Source: ZC4RG35 sp964571765
GTDB taxonomy: Bacteria > Actinomycetota > Acidimicrobiia > Spongiisociales > ZC4RG35
Reading direction: 5' to 3'
DNA: 64,000 bases
Assembly: GCA_964571765.1 (NCBI GenBank)
Contig: CAZNDH010000001.1
Span: 1-64,000, forward strand
Shown here: piece by piece, positions 1 through 8,369 of the stretch
How the letters are laid out: every line of letters begins with the position of its first letter
How positions within the stretch are numbered: the stretch's first letter is position 1
Notes under the pieces: model-generated
The model's input: the letters and a program-made list of their open reading frames with translations, nothing else
Database searches by the model: none
Told to the model about the DNA's origin: nothing
Translations under genes and position numbers: made by a program

Positions 1-39
1 GCTCGTGGTGTCAACGTCACCATCAGGGACACCCGCTGA
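1..39 (+). CDS. possible 3' end of an upstream gene (partial)
   Basis: Frame 1 is open from the window edge and reads ARGVNVTIRDTR before a TGA at 37-39. The twelve residues are too few to identify a family. It is proposed only because the next gene starts more than 100 bases later on the same strand and the neighbourhood is otherwise densely coding. Confidence 0.3.
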   Translation, partial: ARGVNVTIRDTR

Positions 40-152
40 GCCGACATCAACGCCGCCTGCGGCCAGCGCCGACTCTTGTCTGGCATTCGGGGTGATCCTG
101 GCTAGTCTCCCCAGGGCGGAGCGGTTCAGGGGCTGAAGGAGCAAGCCTTCAC

Positions 153-1283
153 ATGCCCGAGAATGGTCGTGGCCGTGCTCTCGTCATCGGCCTCACCCTG
201 GTGTTGTTCGTGGCCGGGTTCTCGGTGGACTACACCGTGCAGCGAGGCGACTCCCTGAGCAAGATCGCCCGGGAACACGGGGTGTCGCTCAGCGAGCTGA
301 TCTCGGCCAACGGGATCACCAACCCCAACCTGATCCACCCAGGCAAGGTCCTGCTGATACCGGGCCAAGGGGGCCAGCCGGACACCATCCACGTGGTCGC
401 CGCCGGTGACACCCTGAGCCGGATCGCCGGCTTCTACGGATCGAGCGTCTCGACGCTCACCTCCGCCAACAACATCTCCAACCCCAATCTGATCCGGGTC
501 GGCCAGAAGCTGACCGTTCCCGGGGTGCCCTCCGGTGGCGGTGGGTCCGGTTCCTCCCCGGCCAACCCCAACGCCCGGAGCAACCGGTCGCACGTGGTCA
601 AGCCCGGGGAGACCCTGAGCTCGATCGCCGCCAAGTACTCGGGGACAAGCGGCGAACAACTCGCCCGGGTCAACGGCATACTCAACAACACCGTCTACTC
701 GGGGACTCGGCTGTTCCTCGACGGGCCCACGTACAAGGGCCCGGCAGGATCGGAGATCATCTACACGGTGCGGAGCGGCGACCGCCTCGGCGACATCGCC
801 CACACCCACCAGGTCACCCCGTCGGCGATCATCGCCGCCAACAACATCTCCAACCCCAACCTGATCCGGGTCGGCCAGAGGCTGACCATCTCCGGTTCGG
901 GCTGGGTGTGCCCGGTGCGGGGCGCCACCTTCTTCAACGACTGGGGCTTCCCCCGCGTCGGGGGCCGGTTCCACGAGGGCAACGACCTTTTCGCCCCCCG
1001 GGGCACCCCGGTGCACGCCTCGGTCTCGGGCACGGTCATTCAGGTGACCGGAACCATTGGGGGCAAGCAGTACAACCTCCACGGCGATGACGGAGTGATG
1101 TACCTGGGGAGCCATCTCGACGAGTTCGGCAAGAGCGGCAAGGTCACCGCCGGTGAGGTCATCGGTTACGTCGGCTCCACCGGCAATGCCAGCTCGGTGG
1201 CCCCCCACCTCCACTTTGGGATGTACCTCGACGGAACGGTGATCAACCCCTATCCCACCCTGATCGAAAACGGCTGCAGGTAG
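153..1283 (+). CDS. LysM-repeat M23 family metallopeptidase
   Basis: Predicted cell-wall hydrolase, 376 aa. A short N-terminal hydrophobic segment (about residues 9-24) should export or anchor it. Four LysM peptidoglycan-binding modules follow at about 27-70, 79-123, 147-189 and 203-246; modules 1, 2 and 4 share an NPNLI-containing core, and a Gly/Ser/Pro linker separates modules 2 and 3. The C-terminal M23 (LytM/lysostaphin-type) domain, about 270-370, keeps the zinc and catalytic pattern: H274 and D278 (HEGND), H321, and the HLH motif at 352-354. This family cuts peptide cross-links or acts as an amidase activator; the active residues argue for enzyme activity. An AAGGAG-type ribosome site sits about 10 bases before the ATG. 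It ends facing the flavin reductase-like gene. Confidence 0.9.
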   Translation: MPENGRGRALVIGLTLVLFVAGFSVDYTVQRGDSLSKIAREHGVSLSELISANGITNPNLIHPGKVLLIPGQGGQPDTIHVVAAGDTLSRIAGFYGSSVSTLTSANNISNPNLIRVGQKLTVPGVPSGGGGSGSSPANPNARSNRSHVVKPGETLSSIAAKYSGTSGEQLARVNGILNNTVYSGTRLFLDGPTYKGPAGSEIIYTVRSGDRLGDIAHTHQVTPSAIIAANNISNPNLIRVGQRLTISGSGWVCPVRGATFFNDWGFPRVGGRFHEGNDLFAPRGTPVHASVSGTVIQVTGTIGGKQYNLHGDDGVMYLGSHLDEFGKSGKVTAGEVIGYVGSTGNASSVAPHLHFGMYLDGTVINPYPTLIENGCR

Positions 1284-1333
1284 TGGGGCATCTCGCCTGG
1301 GCAACTCGCACCGGTATCCCGTGCCCCCACCTG

Positions 1334-1960
1334 TCAGCTGGAAGTTGGGCGGGGTAGGTCGAAGAGCTCGCGAGTGGTGATGTAGGTGTTCCCGGACATC
1401 CTCCCTACCGCCTTGAGCTCCCTGGGCTCGACACGGGTGCCGTCGAGGACGTCGGGTCGGACGTGGATGGCCACCACCTCGCCGAACACCACACGGGACC
1501 CCCTCGCCCCACCGAGGTCGACCCTTCGGGTGAACCGGCACTCCAGGTTGGCCGGGGACTCCCCCACCAAGGGCGCCTTCACAACCACACCAGAAACCGG
1601 GGTCAGACCGGCCATCTCGAACTCGTCGACCTCGGCGGCATAGCCAGCGGAGGTGAGGTTCATCGCCTCGGCGACCTCCTCGGAGACGATGTTCACCGTG
1701 AACTCGCCGGCCTCCTCGGCGAGGGCCACAGAGTCCTTGGGCCGATCCTGATGGCTGCCCCCAGAGAAGATCACGGTGGGCGGGGCGACGGCGACCACGT
1801 TGAAAAAAGAGAAGGGCGCCAGGTTGAAGGTGCCGTCGGATCTGACAGTGCCGATCCAGCCGATGGGACGGGGGACCACCAGACCGGACAGCAGCTTGTA
1901 GCTGTCGACCTCACCGGCGCCCTCGAGGTGGAACACCTCCTTGACACCCTGCCCGGTCAC
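1334..1960 (-). CDS. flavin reductase-like (DIM6/NTAB-type) flavoprotein
   Basis: A 208-aa single-domain protein of the flavin reductase-like, FMN-binding split-barrel family. The N-terminal segment with RPIGWIGT followed by NLAPFSFFN is the family hallmark that binds the FMN phosphate and ring. Members reduce flavins with NAD(P)H for partner monooxygenases, or have unknown roles; nothing here names a partner. Its start overlaps the 3' end of the DUF885 gene by 4 bases (ATGA type), so the two are translationally coupled, with DUF885 upstream. Substrate is unassigned. Confidence 0.82.
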   Translation of the reverse strand: MTGQGVKEVFHLEGAGEVDSYKLLSGLVVPRPIGWIGTVRSDGTFNLAPFSFFNVVAVAPPTVIFSGGSHQDRPKDSVALAEEAGEFTVNIVSEEVAEAMNLTSAGYAAEVDEFEMAGLTPVSGVVVKAPLVGESPANLECRFTRRVDLGGARGSRVVFGEVVAIHVRPDVLDGTRVEPRELKAVGRMSGNTYITTRELFDLPRPTSS

Positions 1961-3612
1961 TGTGACATGACCTCGCGGAGGTGGTCGATCCGGATCGCCC
2001 CTGCCCGGAGCATCCGGTCATGGAAGGAACGCCGGTCGAATGCGGCGCCCTCGGCCGCCTGCACCTCGTCGCGGATGGCGAGGATCTGGCGCTCCCCCAC
2101 CTTGTAGGAGATCGCCTGGGCCCACCATCCCAAATAACGCTTCACCTCCGACTCGGCCATGTCTCTGGGCAGCACCCCCACTTCGGCCATGTAGTCGACC
2201 GCGACCGGGTAGCTCCAGGTCTCACCAGGGTGGAGTGGCGCATCCTCGGGGATGGACAGCTCCAGCTGGCATCCGATGTCGACCACCACCCGGGTCGCCC
2301 GAAACAGCTGACTGGCGAGGAGGCCCAATCGATACTCCGGCTTCTCGAAGAAGCCGAGCTCGTCCATGAGACGCTCCGCGTACAGCGCCCAGCCCTCGCC
2401 GGAGCCGGAGTACCACAAGTACATCCGATGGAACCGGGACAGGTTCTCCTTCTCCAGCAGGGCGACACCGACCTGGAGGTGATGGCCGGGGAAGCCTTCG
2501 TGGTACGCGGTGGACACCTCATGCCAGTAGGAAAGGCGCTGGCGTTCGCCGGGGGCGTACCAGATGGAGCCGGGCCGGGTGAAGTCCTCCGAAGGGCCCA
2601 CGTACCAGGCTCCCAGGGCGCCACCGGGCGGCGCCATGTTGACCGTGACCTCCTTGATCTCGGGGGCGACGTCGAAGTGGACCCCGTCGAGCTGTTCGAT
2701 GGCCTGGCTCTGGATCCCTCGGATGAACTCGACGAACTCTTCACGGGTAGCTGCCGACCTGGCCGGGTCGGTCTCCAGCATCTCGATGACCTCGGCCAGG
2801 CTGAGCGTGTCGTCGACCTCGGCGGCGGTGACGGTCATCTCGCTCATGAGCCGGCCCACCTCGTCCCATCCCCACCGGTAGGTCTCATTCAGGTCGAGGT
2901 CCATCCCGATGAACTCGTCGACGCCGGCCAGGTAGCGCTCGGCGCCGACGGCGTCCGACTGCGGCGCCGACGGGAGGAGCTCGGTGCGCAGCCACTCGGC
3001 GAACCTCGACGAGGCCCTCCGGGCGTCGTCGACCGCACGGGCGACCCGCTCCCGGTCGGCACCGGCCCTCTCTGCCTCGTCGGGGAAGGGCATGAACCGG
3101 GAGTCGACGGCGGCAAGCTCCTCGGCCTGCTCGATCACCGACTCCACCTGGCGGGCCGCGGCCACATCACCGTCGGCCAGCCCGATCGAGAGGGAGGCGA
3201 CATGGCCCTCGAGCATGAAGGGAAAGGCCTCCAGCCGGGCGCAGATCGCCTCCCAGTCTCCGGGGGTGTCACGGGCCATGACATCGAACACGTCACGCGC
3301 CTGCTGGAAAGGCGACTCGACGTGGTTGACATCCCACGCCCACTTCTTGTCCTCGGCGAGGGTGATCATGGTCTCGGCCCAGCCGGTGATCGCCCGGGCG
3401 GCGAGCCGCTGGGCCGGGTCGGGATGGTCGAGGTGTGTCGCCAGGTCGCGACGGGCCGCTTGCCACATGTCGGTGCGGGCCTGGTTGCCGTCTGGCGAGA
3501 AGTCGGTGGGCAGGTGATCGCGGCCGCCGACGCCATGGATCGTGGCCCGCAAAGGATCCAGGTCGGCGTAGGCGTCTGTGAGCCGGTCGGCGATTTCGAA
3601 GGGAGTTGACAT
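1957..3612 (-). CDS. DUF885 family protein (putative metallopeptidase)
   Basis: A 551-aa protein recognisable as DUF885 by its overall layout and the motif YHEGFPGHHLQ near residue 367, which resembles HExxPGHxxQ zinc-peptidase centres. The family is large and mostly uncharacterised; some members are annotated as lipoproteins, but no signal peptide is visible here, so a cytosolic location is likely. The C-terminal region with GWALYAERLMDELG is also typical. It is the first gene of a two-gene operon with the downstream flavoprotein and is divergent from the phosphotransferase gene, with about 55 bases between starts. Peptidase activity is inferred from the motif only. Confidence 0.8.
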   Translation of the reverse strand: MSTPFEIADRLTDAYADLDPLRATIHGVGGRDHLPTDFSPDGNQARTDMWQAARRDLATHLDHPDPAQRLAARAITGWAETMITLAEDKKWAWDVNHVESPFQQARDVFDVMARDTPGDWEAICARLEAFPFMLEGHVASLSIGLADGDVAAARQVESVIEQAEELAAVDSRFMPFPDEAERAGADRERVARAVDDARRASSRFAEWLRTELLPSAPQSDAVGAERYLAGVDEFIGMDLDLNETYRWGWDEVGRLMSEMTVTAAEVDDTLSLAEVIEMLETDPARSAATREEFVEFIRGIQSQAIEQLDGVHFDVAPEIKEVTVNMAPPGGALGAWYVGPSEDFTRPGSIWYAPGERQRLSYWHEVSTAYHEGFPGHHLQVGVALLEKENLSRFHRMYLWYSGSGEGWALYAERLMDELGFFEKPEYRLGLLASQLFRATRVVVDIGCQLELSIPEDAPLHPGETWSYPVAVDYMAEVGVLPRDMAESEVKRYLGWWAQAISYKVGERQILAIRDEVQAAEGAAFDRRSFHDRMLRAGAIRIDHLREVMSQ

Positions 3613-3667
3613 AGACGGTCAGGCTAAACCGGACCGGGAACGAGCGTCTCCGGATACCCTCGGTGGG

Positions 3668-4714
3668 GTGAGCGATCTCATCGAGGTGAGGGTCGACGAG
3701 GGGTTCGATGTCGAGGCACTCGCCGCCTGGATGGCCGGTGTCGACGGCCTACCCGATAAGACACCACGGGTGCGCCAGTTCGGTGGGGGCAAGGCCAACC
3801 TCACCTACCTCCTCGAGTTCCCCGACGGTGCAGAATTGGTGCTCCGCCGTCCACCGCTGGGACCGGTGGCCGAAGGCTCGCACGACATGGCCCGCGAGCA
3901 CCGGGTGCTCTCCCGCCTGTGGCGGTCCTTCGACAAGGCTCCCCGTGCGCTGGCCCTCTGTGAGGACCCGGATGTCATCGGTAGCCAGTTCTTCATCATG
4001 GAACGGCGCCCCGGGGTGGTGGTCCGGGGCGAGGTGCCCGCGACCTTCGGCGGCGGGCTCGACCCCGACGCCAACTACAAGCTGTCTGCTGTTGTGATCG
4101 ACACCCTTGCCGAGTTGCACGCCGTCGACCCCCGGGAATGTGGGCTCGACGACCTCGGGCACCCCGAGGGTTACCTGCTCCGCCAGGTCGACGGCTGGAG
4201 GCGCCGGTGGGACAAGGCGCGGCACCAGGATGACCTGGTTGCCGAGGAGGTGGGGGAATGGCTTCACCAACGTCTTCCCCGGTCCCCAGAGCCCACCCTG
4301 CTGCACAACGACTGGCGATTGGACAACATGGCGGTCTCCGAGGATGACCCTGGTGTATGCGTGGCGGTCTACGACTGGGATATGGCCACCCGCGGCGACC
4401 CGCTCAGCGACCTGGGGACCCTGATGGGCTCGTGGTTCGACCCCGGGGAAGCGCCGGAGCAGTTGGGGATGATGCCCACCACCGCCCCGGGGTGGATGAG
4501 CCGGGACGAGGCAGTGCAGCGGTATGCCGTTCTCACCGGGATCGATCCGGCTTCGATCGACTGGTACCTGGTGTTCGGCGCCTGGAAGATGGGGGTCATC
4601 CTCCAGCAGATCTACATTCGCTGGCTGCGGGGCCAGACCCAGGACGAGAGATTCCGGGACCTCGACGCCGGCGCCCGCCACCTCTTCCATCTGGCAGAGG
4701 CGAGAATGCCATAG
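3668..4714 (+). CDS. aminoglycoside phosphotransferase (APH)-fold kinase, ACAD10-like
   Basis: A protein of about 348 aa with the APH/choline kinase fold. The nucleotide-binding region has GGGKANLTYLL, and the catalytic loop HNDWRLDN matches the HxDxxxxN pattern, followed by YDWDMATRGDPLSDLG, the metal-binding segment seen in the bacterial family related to the N-terminal half of human ACAD10. I chose the GTG at 3668 because the longer reading frame (from 3578) runs back through the divergent DUF885 start and its first 30 residues are low-complexity. In actinobacteria such proteins often accompany acyl-CoA metabolism, but no such gene is adjacent here. The substrate is unknown; aminoglycoside resistance should not be assumed. 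Confidence 0.8.
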   Translation: MSDLIEVRVDEGFDVEALAAWMAGVDGLPDKTPRVRQFGGGKANLTYLLEFPDGAELVLRRPPLGPVAEGSHDMAREHRVLSRLWRSFDKAPRALALCEDPDVIGSQFFIMERRPGVVVRGEVPATFGGGLDPDANYKLSAVVIDTLAELHAVDPRECGLDDLGHPEGYLLRQVDGWRRRWDKARHQDDLVAEEVGEWLHQRLPRSPEPTLLHNDWRLDNMAVSEDDPGVCVAVYDWDMATRGDPLSDLGTLMGSWFDPGEAPEQLGMMPTTAPGWMSRDEAVQRYAVLTGIDPASIDWYLVFGAWKMGVILQQIYIRWLRGQTQDERFRDLDAGARHLFHLAEARMP

Positions 4715-4718
4715 AGAC

Positions 4719-4821
4719 CCTTGCGTGTGCACCAACCGCCCCGGGACATCCTTTTGTGCACACGACGACGAGGCTCGTGTGCACAAAAGGAGCCATTTGG
4801 GCTTCCTGTGCACACGCAAGG
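4719..4821. repeat. nested inverted repeat between convergent genes
   Basis: Two perfect inverted repeats are nested. The outer arms are CCTTGCGTGTGCAC (4719-4732) and its complement at 4808-4821 (14 bp). The inner arms are TCCTTTTGTGCACACGA (4749-4765) and its complement at 4775-4791 (17 bp), with a 9-base loop. The octamer GTGTGCAC or its complement therefore occurs four times in about 100 bases. The element fills the gap between the convergent phosphotransferase and cobO genes almost exactly. It could act as a bidirectional terminator or be a REP/MITE-like palindromic unit; the sequence does not decide. Confidence 0.8.
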
Positions 4822-4824
4822 CGG

Positions 4825-5388
4825 CTAGTAGTCGATGCCGCGGCGTGCGGCGACGCCACGGTCAAAGGCGTGTTTCACCTTGGTCATCTCGGTGACGGTG
4901 TCGGCCACCTCGACGATCTCCGCTGGAGCATCGCGCCCGGTGAGGATCAGGTTCACCGTCTCGGGGCGATCCTCGATCACGGCGAGCACCTCGTCCAGCG
5001 GGATCCACCCCCAGATGACCGGATAGGTGACCTCGTCGAGCACCACCAGCTGGTACTCGCCGGACTCGATCACCTCCCTTGCCTGGCGCCAGGCCTCAGC
5101 GGCGATGGCCCGCGACTGGTCGATGTCGTCGGAATCCCAGGTGAACCCGTCCCCCAATGCCCACCAGTCGATCCCCACCTGGCGGGCCACCTTCTCCTCG
5201 CCAACGCTCCACTCCCCCGACTTGAGGAACTGGACCACGGCCACTTTCCACCCCCGGGCCACCGCACGCATGGCAGTGCCGAAGGCGGCGGTCGACTTCC
5301 CCTTGCCGTCACCGGTGTTGACCAACACCAGGGAAGGCTCCCGGACGGTCGCCTTGGGGGGCGGAGTGGTCGGCGGCTCCTGGCTCAT
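4825..5388 (-). CDS. cobO: corrinoid adenosyltransferase CobO/BtuR
   Basis: A 187-aa protein that transfers the adenosyl group of ATP to the cobalt of corrinoids, giving adenosylcobalamin. The P-loop variant GDGKGKSTAA at about residues 27-36 is the CobA/CobO signature, followed by the conserved VVQFLKSGEW segment and the VLDEVTYPVIWGW region. Length matches the family. It is the last gene of the riboswitch-controlled B12 uptake operon, and its ATG overlaps the ATPase stop as ATGA. The context indicates that imported corrinoid is adenosylated immediately after uptake. The gene ends at the edge of the nested palindrome. Confidence 0.93.
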   Translation of the reverse strand: MSQEPPTTPPPKATVREPSLVLVNTGDGKGKSTAAFGTAMRAVARGWKVAVVQFLKSGEWSVGEEKVARQVGIDWWALGDGFTWDSDDIDQSRAIAAEAWRQAREVIESGEYQLVVLDEVTYPVIWGWIPLDEVLAVIEDRPETVNLILTGRDAPAEIVEVADTVTEMTKVKHAFDRGVAARRGIDY

Positions 5389-6131
5389 TTTCTCCTCGGG
5401 GTGACGTTGGGACCGTCCTCGTCGACACTCACCTTGATGGAGTCACCGTAGTGAGGCACCAGCACCCCCTCGGTGAGAACCGTGGCGGCGTCACCGTCGG
5501 CCACCACCAGTCCCCGGGACAGGAGCACCAGGCGCCGACAGAACCTCCCCGCCAGGGTGAGATCGTGGATCGCGGTGACCACGGTGAGCCGCTCGCCGGC
5601 CCGAAGCTCGTCGATCACCTCGAGCACCTCCACGGCATGACCCACGTCGAGGCTGGCGGTGGGCTCGTCGAGGAGGAGGACCGGCGCCTCCTGAGCCAGG
5701 GCACGGGCGAGGACCGCCCGCTGCGCCTCGCCACCGGACAGGGTGCCGATGGGGCGGTCGGCAATATCGACCAGGTCGAGCTTGGCCAATGCCGCGGTCA
5801 CTGCCTCCCGGTCGGCTCGGCCCTCGTTGCCCAGGTAGCCGATGTGCGGTGAGCGACCCAGCATCACGTAGTCGGCCACCCCCATCATGTCTGGCATCGA
5901 GGGCCGCTGCGGCATCCAGGCAATGTCCCGGCCAGGACGACGGTGCCCGTTGCGCACCGACACCGTCCCTTCCGCCTCGGCCAAGCCGACCGCCGCCTTG
6001 AGCATGGTCGACTTGCCCGAGCCGTTGGGGCCGATCAGACCCACCCACTCCCCGTCGCCCACCGACACCGTCACCGGTCCCAGCGCCCGATGGGCCCCGT
6101 AGGAGACCACCACCTGATCCCAGACGATCAC
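5385..6131 (-). CDS. btuD: ABC transporter ATP-binding protein, cobalamin import (BtuD type)
   Basis: An ATPase of about 248 aa. Walker A is GPNGSGKST, the signature is LSGGEAQR, Walker B ends in LLLDEPTASLD, and the switch histidine lies in AIHDLTLAG. Sequence style is FepC/BtuD, which pairs with FecCD-type permeases. I place the start at the GTG at 6131, which overlaps the permease stop (GTGA) and has a GGGGAGG ribosome site; the reading frame extends further upstream, but only through the permease gene. Vitamin B12 specificity is inferred from the riboswitch and from cobO, since siderophore importers look similar. Confidence 0.9.
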   Translation of the reverse strand: MIVWDQVVVSYGAHRALGPVTVSVGDGEWVGLIGPNGSGKSTMLKAAVGLAEAEGTVSVRNGHRRPGRDIAWMPQRPSMPDMMGVADYVMLGRSPHIGYLGNEGRADREAVTAALAKLDLVDIADRPIGTLSGGEAQRAVLARALAQEAPVLLLDEPTASLDVGHAVEVLEVIDELRAGERLTVVTAIHDLTLAGRFCRRLVLLSRGLVVADGDAATVLTEGVLVPHYGDSIKVSVDEDGPNVTPRRK

Positions 6132-7156
6132 CGGAACCTCCCCGACGACCGAAGCACCAGGACGAAGAACGGAGCGCCGAAGAAGGCGGTGACCACCCCG
6201 ATGGGCAGCTCGGCGGGGGCCAACAGGGTGCGGGCGGCGAGGTCGGCCGCCACGAGGAAGGCCGCCCCGAACAACACCGAAAGCGGCAAGATCACCCGGT
6301 AGCTCCACCCGAACAGGATGCGGATGGTGTGGGGCACGATGATCCCGACGAATCCGATCAGACCGCTCACCGAAACCGCGGCCGCGGTGGCCATCGTCGC
6401 CGCAACCACCACCACCACTCTCACTCTCTCCACCCGCACCCCCAGGGCGCGAGCCTCCTCGTCACCCACGCTGAGCACGTCGAGGAGGCGGCGCGCCCCG
6501 TAGAGGACAGCCCCGGCCACCACCGCATAAGGAACCATCACCCTGACCTCGCTCCAACCCACAGTGGTCAGCCGTCCCAGGATCCAGGAATAGACCTCGC
6601 GCAACACATCGACCCGCCGTTGGATGAGGAATGTCTGCACCGCGGTGGCAAAGGCGCCCACGGCGACTCCGGCCAGGATCAGGGAAGTGGTGGTCCGCCC
6701 CCCCACCGATCTCCCCAGCAAATAGGTCACTCCCACCGCGATGAGACCCCCGGCGAAGGCCATTGGGGCCACCAGCCACCTCTCGGCCCCCGAGGCGAAG
6801 GCGAGGGTTGCTCCCAGACCCGCCCCGGCGGCCACCCCCAGCAAGTAGGGGTCGGCCAACGGGTTGCGGAACACCCCCTGATAAGAGGCTCCAGCCATGG
6901 CCAGCACCGCACCGATGAGAGCCCCGAGGACCACTCGGGGGAGTCTGATCCGGAAGAGGATGGTGGTCTGGATCTCGGAGAGCCCATGGTCCACCTCGAT
7001 CAAGGGGAGGCCGTCGAGGAGCGCCCCGACAACCCGGGAGGCGTCGATGCCCGCCGGCCCCAGGGTCAGTCCGGCGAGGGCGGCCGCCGCAAAGACGGCT
7101 ACACCCAGGGCCACCGGGCGCCAGCCCAGCCTGCTGGGCCGGGCTGAGGCGGTCAA
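6128..7156 (-). CDS. btuC: FecCD/BtuC-type ABC permease, cobalamin import
   Basis: A 342-aa very hydrophobic protein of the FecCD family, with about ten predicted membrane segments. Typical features are LPRVVLGALIGAVLAMAGASYQGVFRNPLADPYLLG-type sequence near residues 73-108 (the early gating region) and GLIGFVGIIVPHTIRILFG-type sequence near 265-283. It forms the membrane channel for the downstream ATPase. Start is uncertain: TTG at 7156 is the most upstream possibility and has GAGG directly before it. It lies 12 bases after the binding-protein gene in the same operon. Confidence 0.9.
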   Translation of the reverse strand: MTASARPSRLGWRPVALGVAVFAAAALAGLTLGPAGIDASRVVGALLDGLPLIEVDHGLSEIQTTILFRIRLPRVVLGALIGAVLAMAGASYQGVFRNPLADPYLLGVAAGAGLGATLAFASGAERWLVAPMAFAGGLIAVGVTYLLGRSVGGRTTTSLILAGVAVGAFATAVQTFLIQRRVDVLREVYSWILGRLTTVGWSEVRVMVPYAVVAGAVLYGARRLLDVLSVGDEEARALGVRVERVRVVVVVAATMATAAAVSVSGLIGFVGIIVPHTIRILFGWSYRVILPLSVLFGAAFLVAADLAARTLLAPAELPIGVVTAFFGAPFFVLVLRSSGRFR

Positions 7157-7168
7157 CCTCGGTGCCGG

Positions 7169-8125
7169 TCAGCCATGGGCGAGCACCGCATCAGCGACCG
7201 CCCGGGCGAACTCGGTGATCCTGGGGCCCCAACGCGAGGCCACGTCGGAGTCGAGCTCGATGACCGCCCCGTTGCGGACCGCGGTCATCACCTCCCAGCC
7301 GGAGCGCGCCGCCACCGTCTCCGCCGTCTCCCCGTAGAAGGAATTGGCCAGAAAGATCAGCTGAGGATCGGCGAGAATCACGTACTCCCCGGACAACTGG
7401 GGATAGCCGAAGCCGTCGGGGTCGGCCTCGTCGGCGATGTTGACCAGGCCGAACATCTTGTAGATCTCGCCGAAGAAGGTGGCCGAGGTGACGGTGTACA
7501 GGCTGGAGTCGATCTCGTGATAGAAGGTGACACCGTGGCCGCGGTCCCCTACTTCGGCGACAAGGGCGGCCAGCTCGGCCTCGATAGAGGTGTTGACCGA
7601 GGCGGCCGCGGTGGTCTGGCCGGTGGCCTGGCCGAGGATGCTGATCTGCCGGTAGACGTCCTGAACCGTGGGCGCCGCACCCAGTAGGAGCACCGGCACG
7701 CCGACTTCGCCCAGACCGGTGACAACCTCGCCCAGATCGTTGCTGACCACCACCAGATCCGGCTGGTAGGAGAGGAGGGCCTCCAGGTTGGGGGTGAACC
7801 CGGAGAGATCGCTGGTGGGAGCCTCCGATGGGTGATTGGACTGGTCGTCTACCGCCACCACCTGCTCGCCGGCGCCGATCTCGAACAGCATCTCGGTGGC
7901 CACAGTCGACAGCGACACGATCCGGGCCGGCCGGCTCTCGATGGTCACTGGGCCGTTGTCGGCCTCCACGGTGACCGGGAAATCACCTGGATCGGTGGTG
8001 GTGGTCGCCGGCACCGTGGTGGTGGTGGTCGGAGCCCCGGTTGTGGTGGTGGCGATGGGGGCTACGATCCCGTTGGAGCTGCATGAAGCGACCAGCAGGG
8101 CCGCCAGAAGGGCGGTCTTTCTCAT
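7169..8125 (-). CDS. btuF: cobalamin-binding lipoprotein of ABC transporter (BtuF type)
   Basis: A periplasmic-binding-protein-like lipoprotein of about 318 aa (cluster A-II fold, TroA/BtuF-like). The start at 8125 gives MRKTALLAALLVASC, a compact lipoprotein signal with the lipobox LVASC. A Thr-rich linker (about residues 25-45) joins the anchor to the ligand domain, which begins around PARIVSLSTVATEMLF. The ATG is preceded, 8 bases away, by GGAGG, which is paired inside a hairpin. An upstream ATG at 8191 is in frame but lies inside the riboswitch leader, so I rejected it. First gene of the B12 operon. Ligand is inferred from the riboswitch. Confidence 0.9.
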   Translation of the reverse strand: MRKTALLAALLVASCSSNGIVAPIATTTTGAPTTTTTVPATTTTDPGDFPVTVEADNGPVTIESRPARIVSLSTVATEMLFEIGAGEQVVAVDDQSNHPSEAPTSDLSGFTPNLEALLSYQPDLVVVSNDLGEVVTGLGEVGVPVLLLGAAPTVQDVYRQISILGQATGQTTAAASVNTSIEAELAALVAEVGDRGHGVTFYHEIDSSLYTVTSATFFGEIYKMFGLVNIADEADPDGFGYPQLSGEYVILADPQLIFLANSFYGETAETVAARSGWEVMTAVRNGAVIELDSDVASRWGPRITEFARAVADAVLAHG

Positions 8126-8130
8126 AGGCA

Positions 8131-8151
8131 CATCCTCCGCTGTGGAGGATG
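8131..8151 (-). promoter_or_regulatory. Shine-Dalgarno-sequestering hairpin (riboswitch expression platform)
   Basis: On the minus strand CATCCTCC pairs perfectly with GGAGGATG across a 5-base loop (ACAGC). The right arm contains GGAGG, the ribosome site of btuF, 8 bases before its ATG. When this stem forms, translation should be blocked. It lies about 50 bases downstream of the cobalamin aptamer, so it is the likely switching element. The pairing is read directly; the regulatory role is inference. Confidence 0.72.
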
Positions 8152-8199
8152 AAGAGGTCGGTGGACCGGGAGCCCACGGTTCCGTCTTCATCCGAGACT

Positions 8200-8335
8200 T
8201 TCCTCGTGGCCCCGAGGTCAGGCGACCTGGCTCGTCCCCCGAAGGGGCTTCACAGTTGCGGGACAGCGCCGGGATCCAACCGGCTTCGCTGGCCTCAGGG
8301 CACCCACCGACAGGCGGTGGGCCGAACCGCGATGC
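8200..8335 (-). promoter_or_regulatory. cobalamin riboswitch
   Basis: The minus strand upstream of btuF carries the conserved AdoCbl aptamer blocks in the right order: GGTGGGTGCCC (8299-8309 region), then GCCAGCGAAGCCGG, then GCTGTCCCGCAACTG (8252-8266), then the B12-box-like GAGCCAGGTCGCCTGACC (about 8216-8233). Ends are approximate. A weak -10-like TAGCAT sits at 8332-8337 near the 5' edge. The element would lower expression of the B12 uptake and adenosylation operon when adenosylcobalamin is plentiful. Confidence 0.92.
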
Positions 8336-8369
8336 TAGTCCCCGGCGGCGGGGGCGTCGAGAAGCCGGC

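Noticed and set aside
1284..1333. Possible terminator with arms GTGGGGCA and TGCCCC after the LysM gene
   Set aside because: The loop is over 30 bases and the arms are short; not convincing.
3668..4714. Calling the APH-fold protein an aminoglycoside resistance enzyme
   Set aside because: The sequence resembles the ACAD10-type kinase group, which is not linked to resistance, and no resistance context exists.
4719..4821. CRISPR-like repeat interpretation of the palindromic element
   Set aside because: Only four half-sites, irregular spacing, no spacers and no cas genes nearby.
8126..8191. Upstream in-frame ATG for btuF at 8191
   Set aside because: It lies inside the riboswitch leader, and the lipoprotein signal begins only at 8125.
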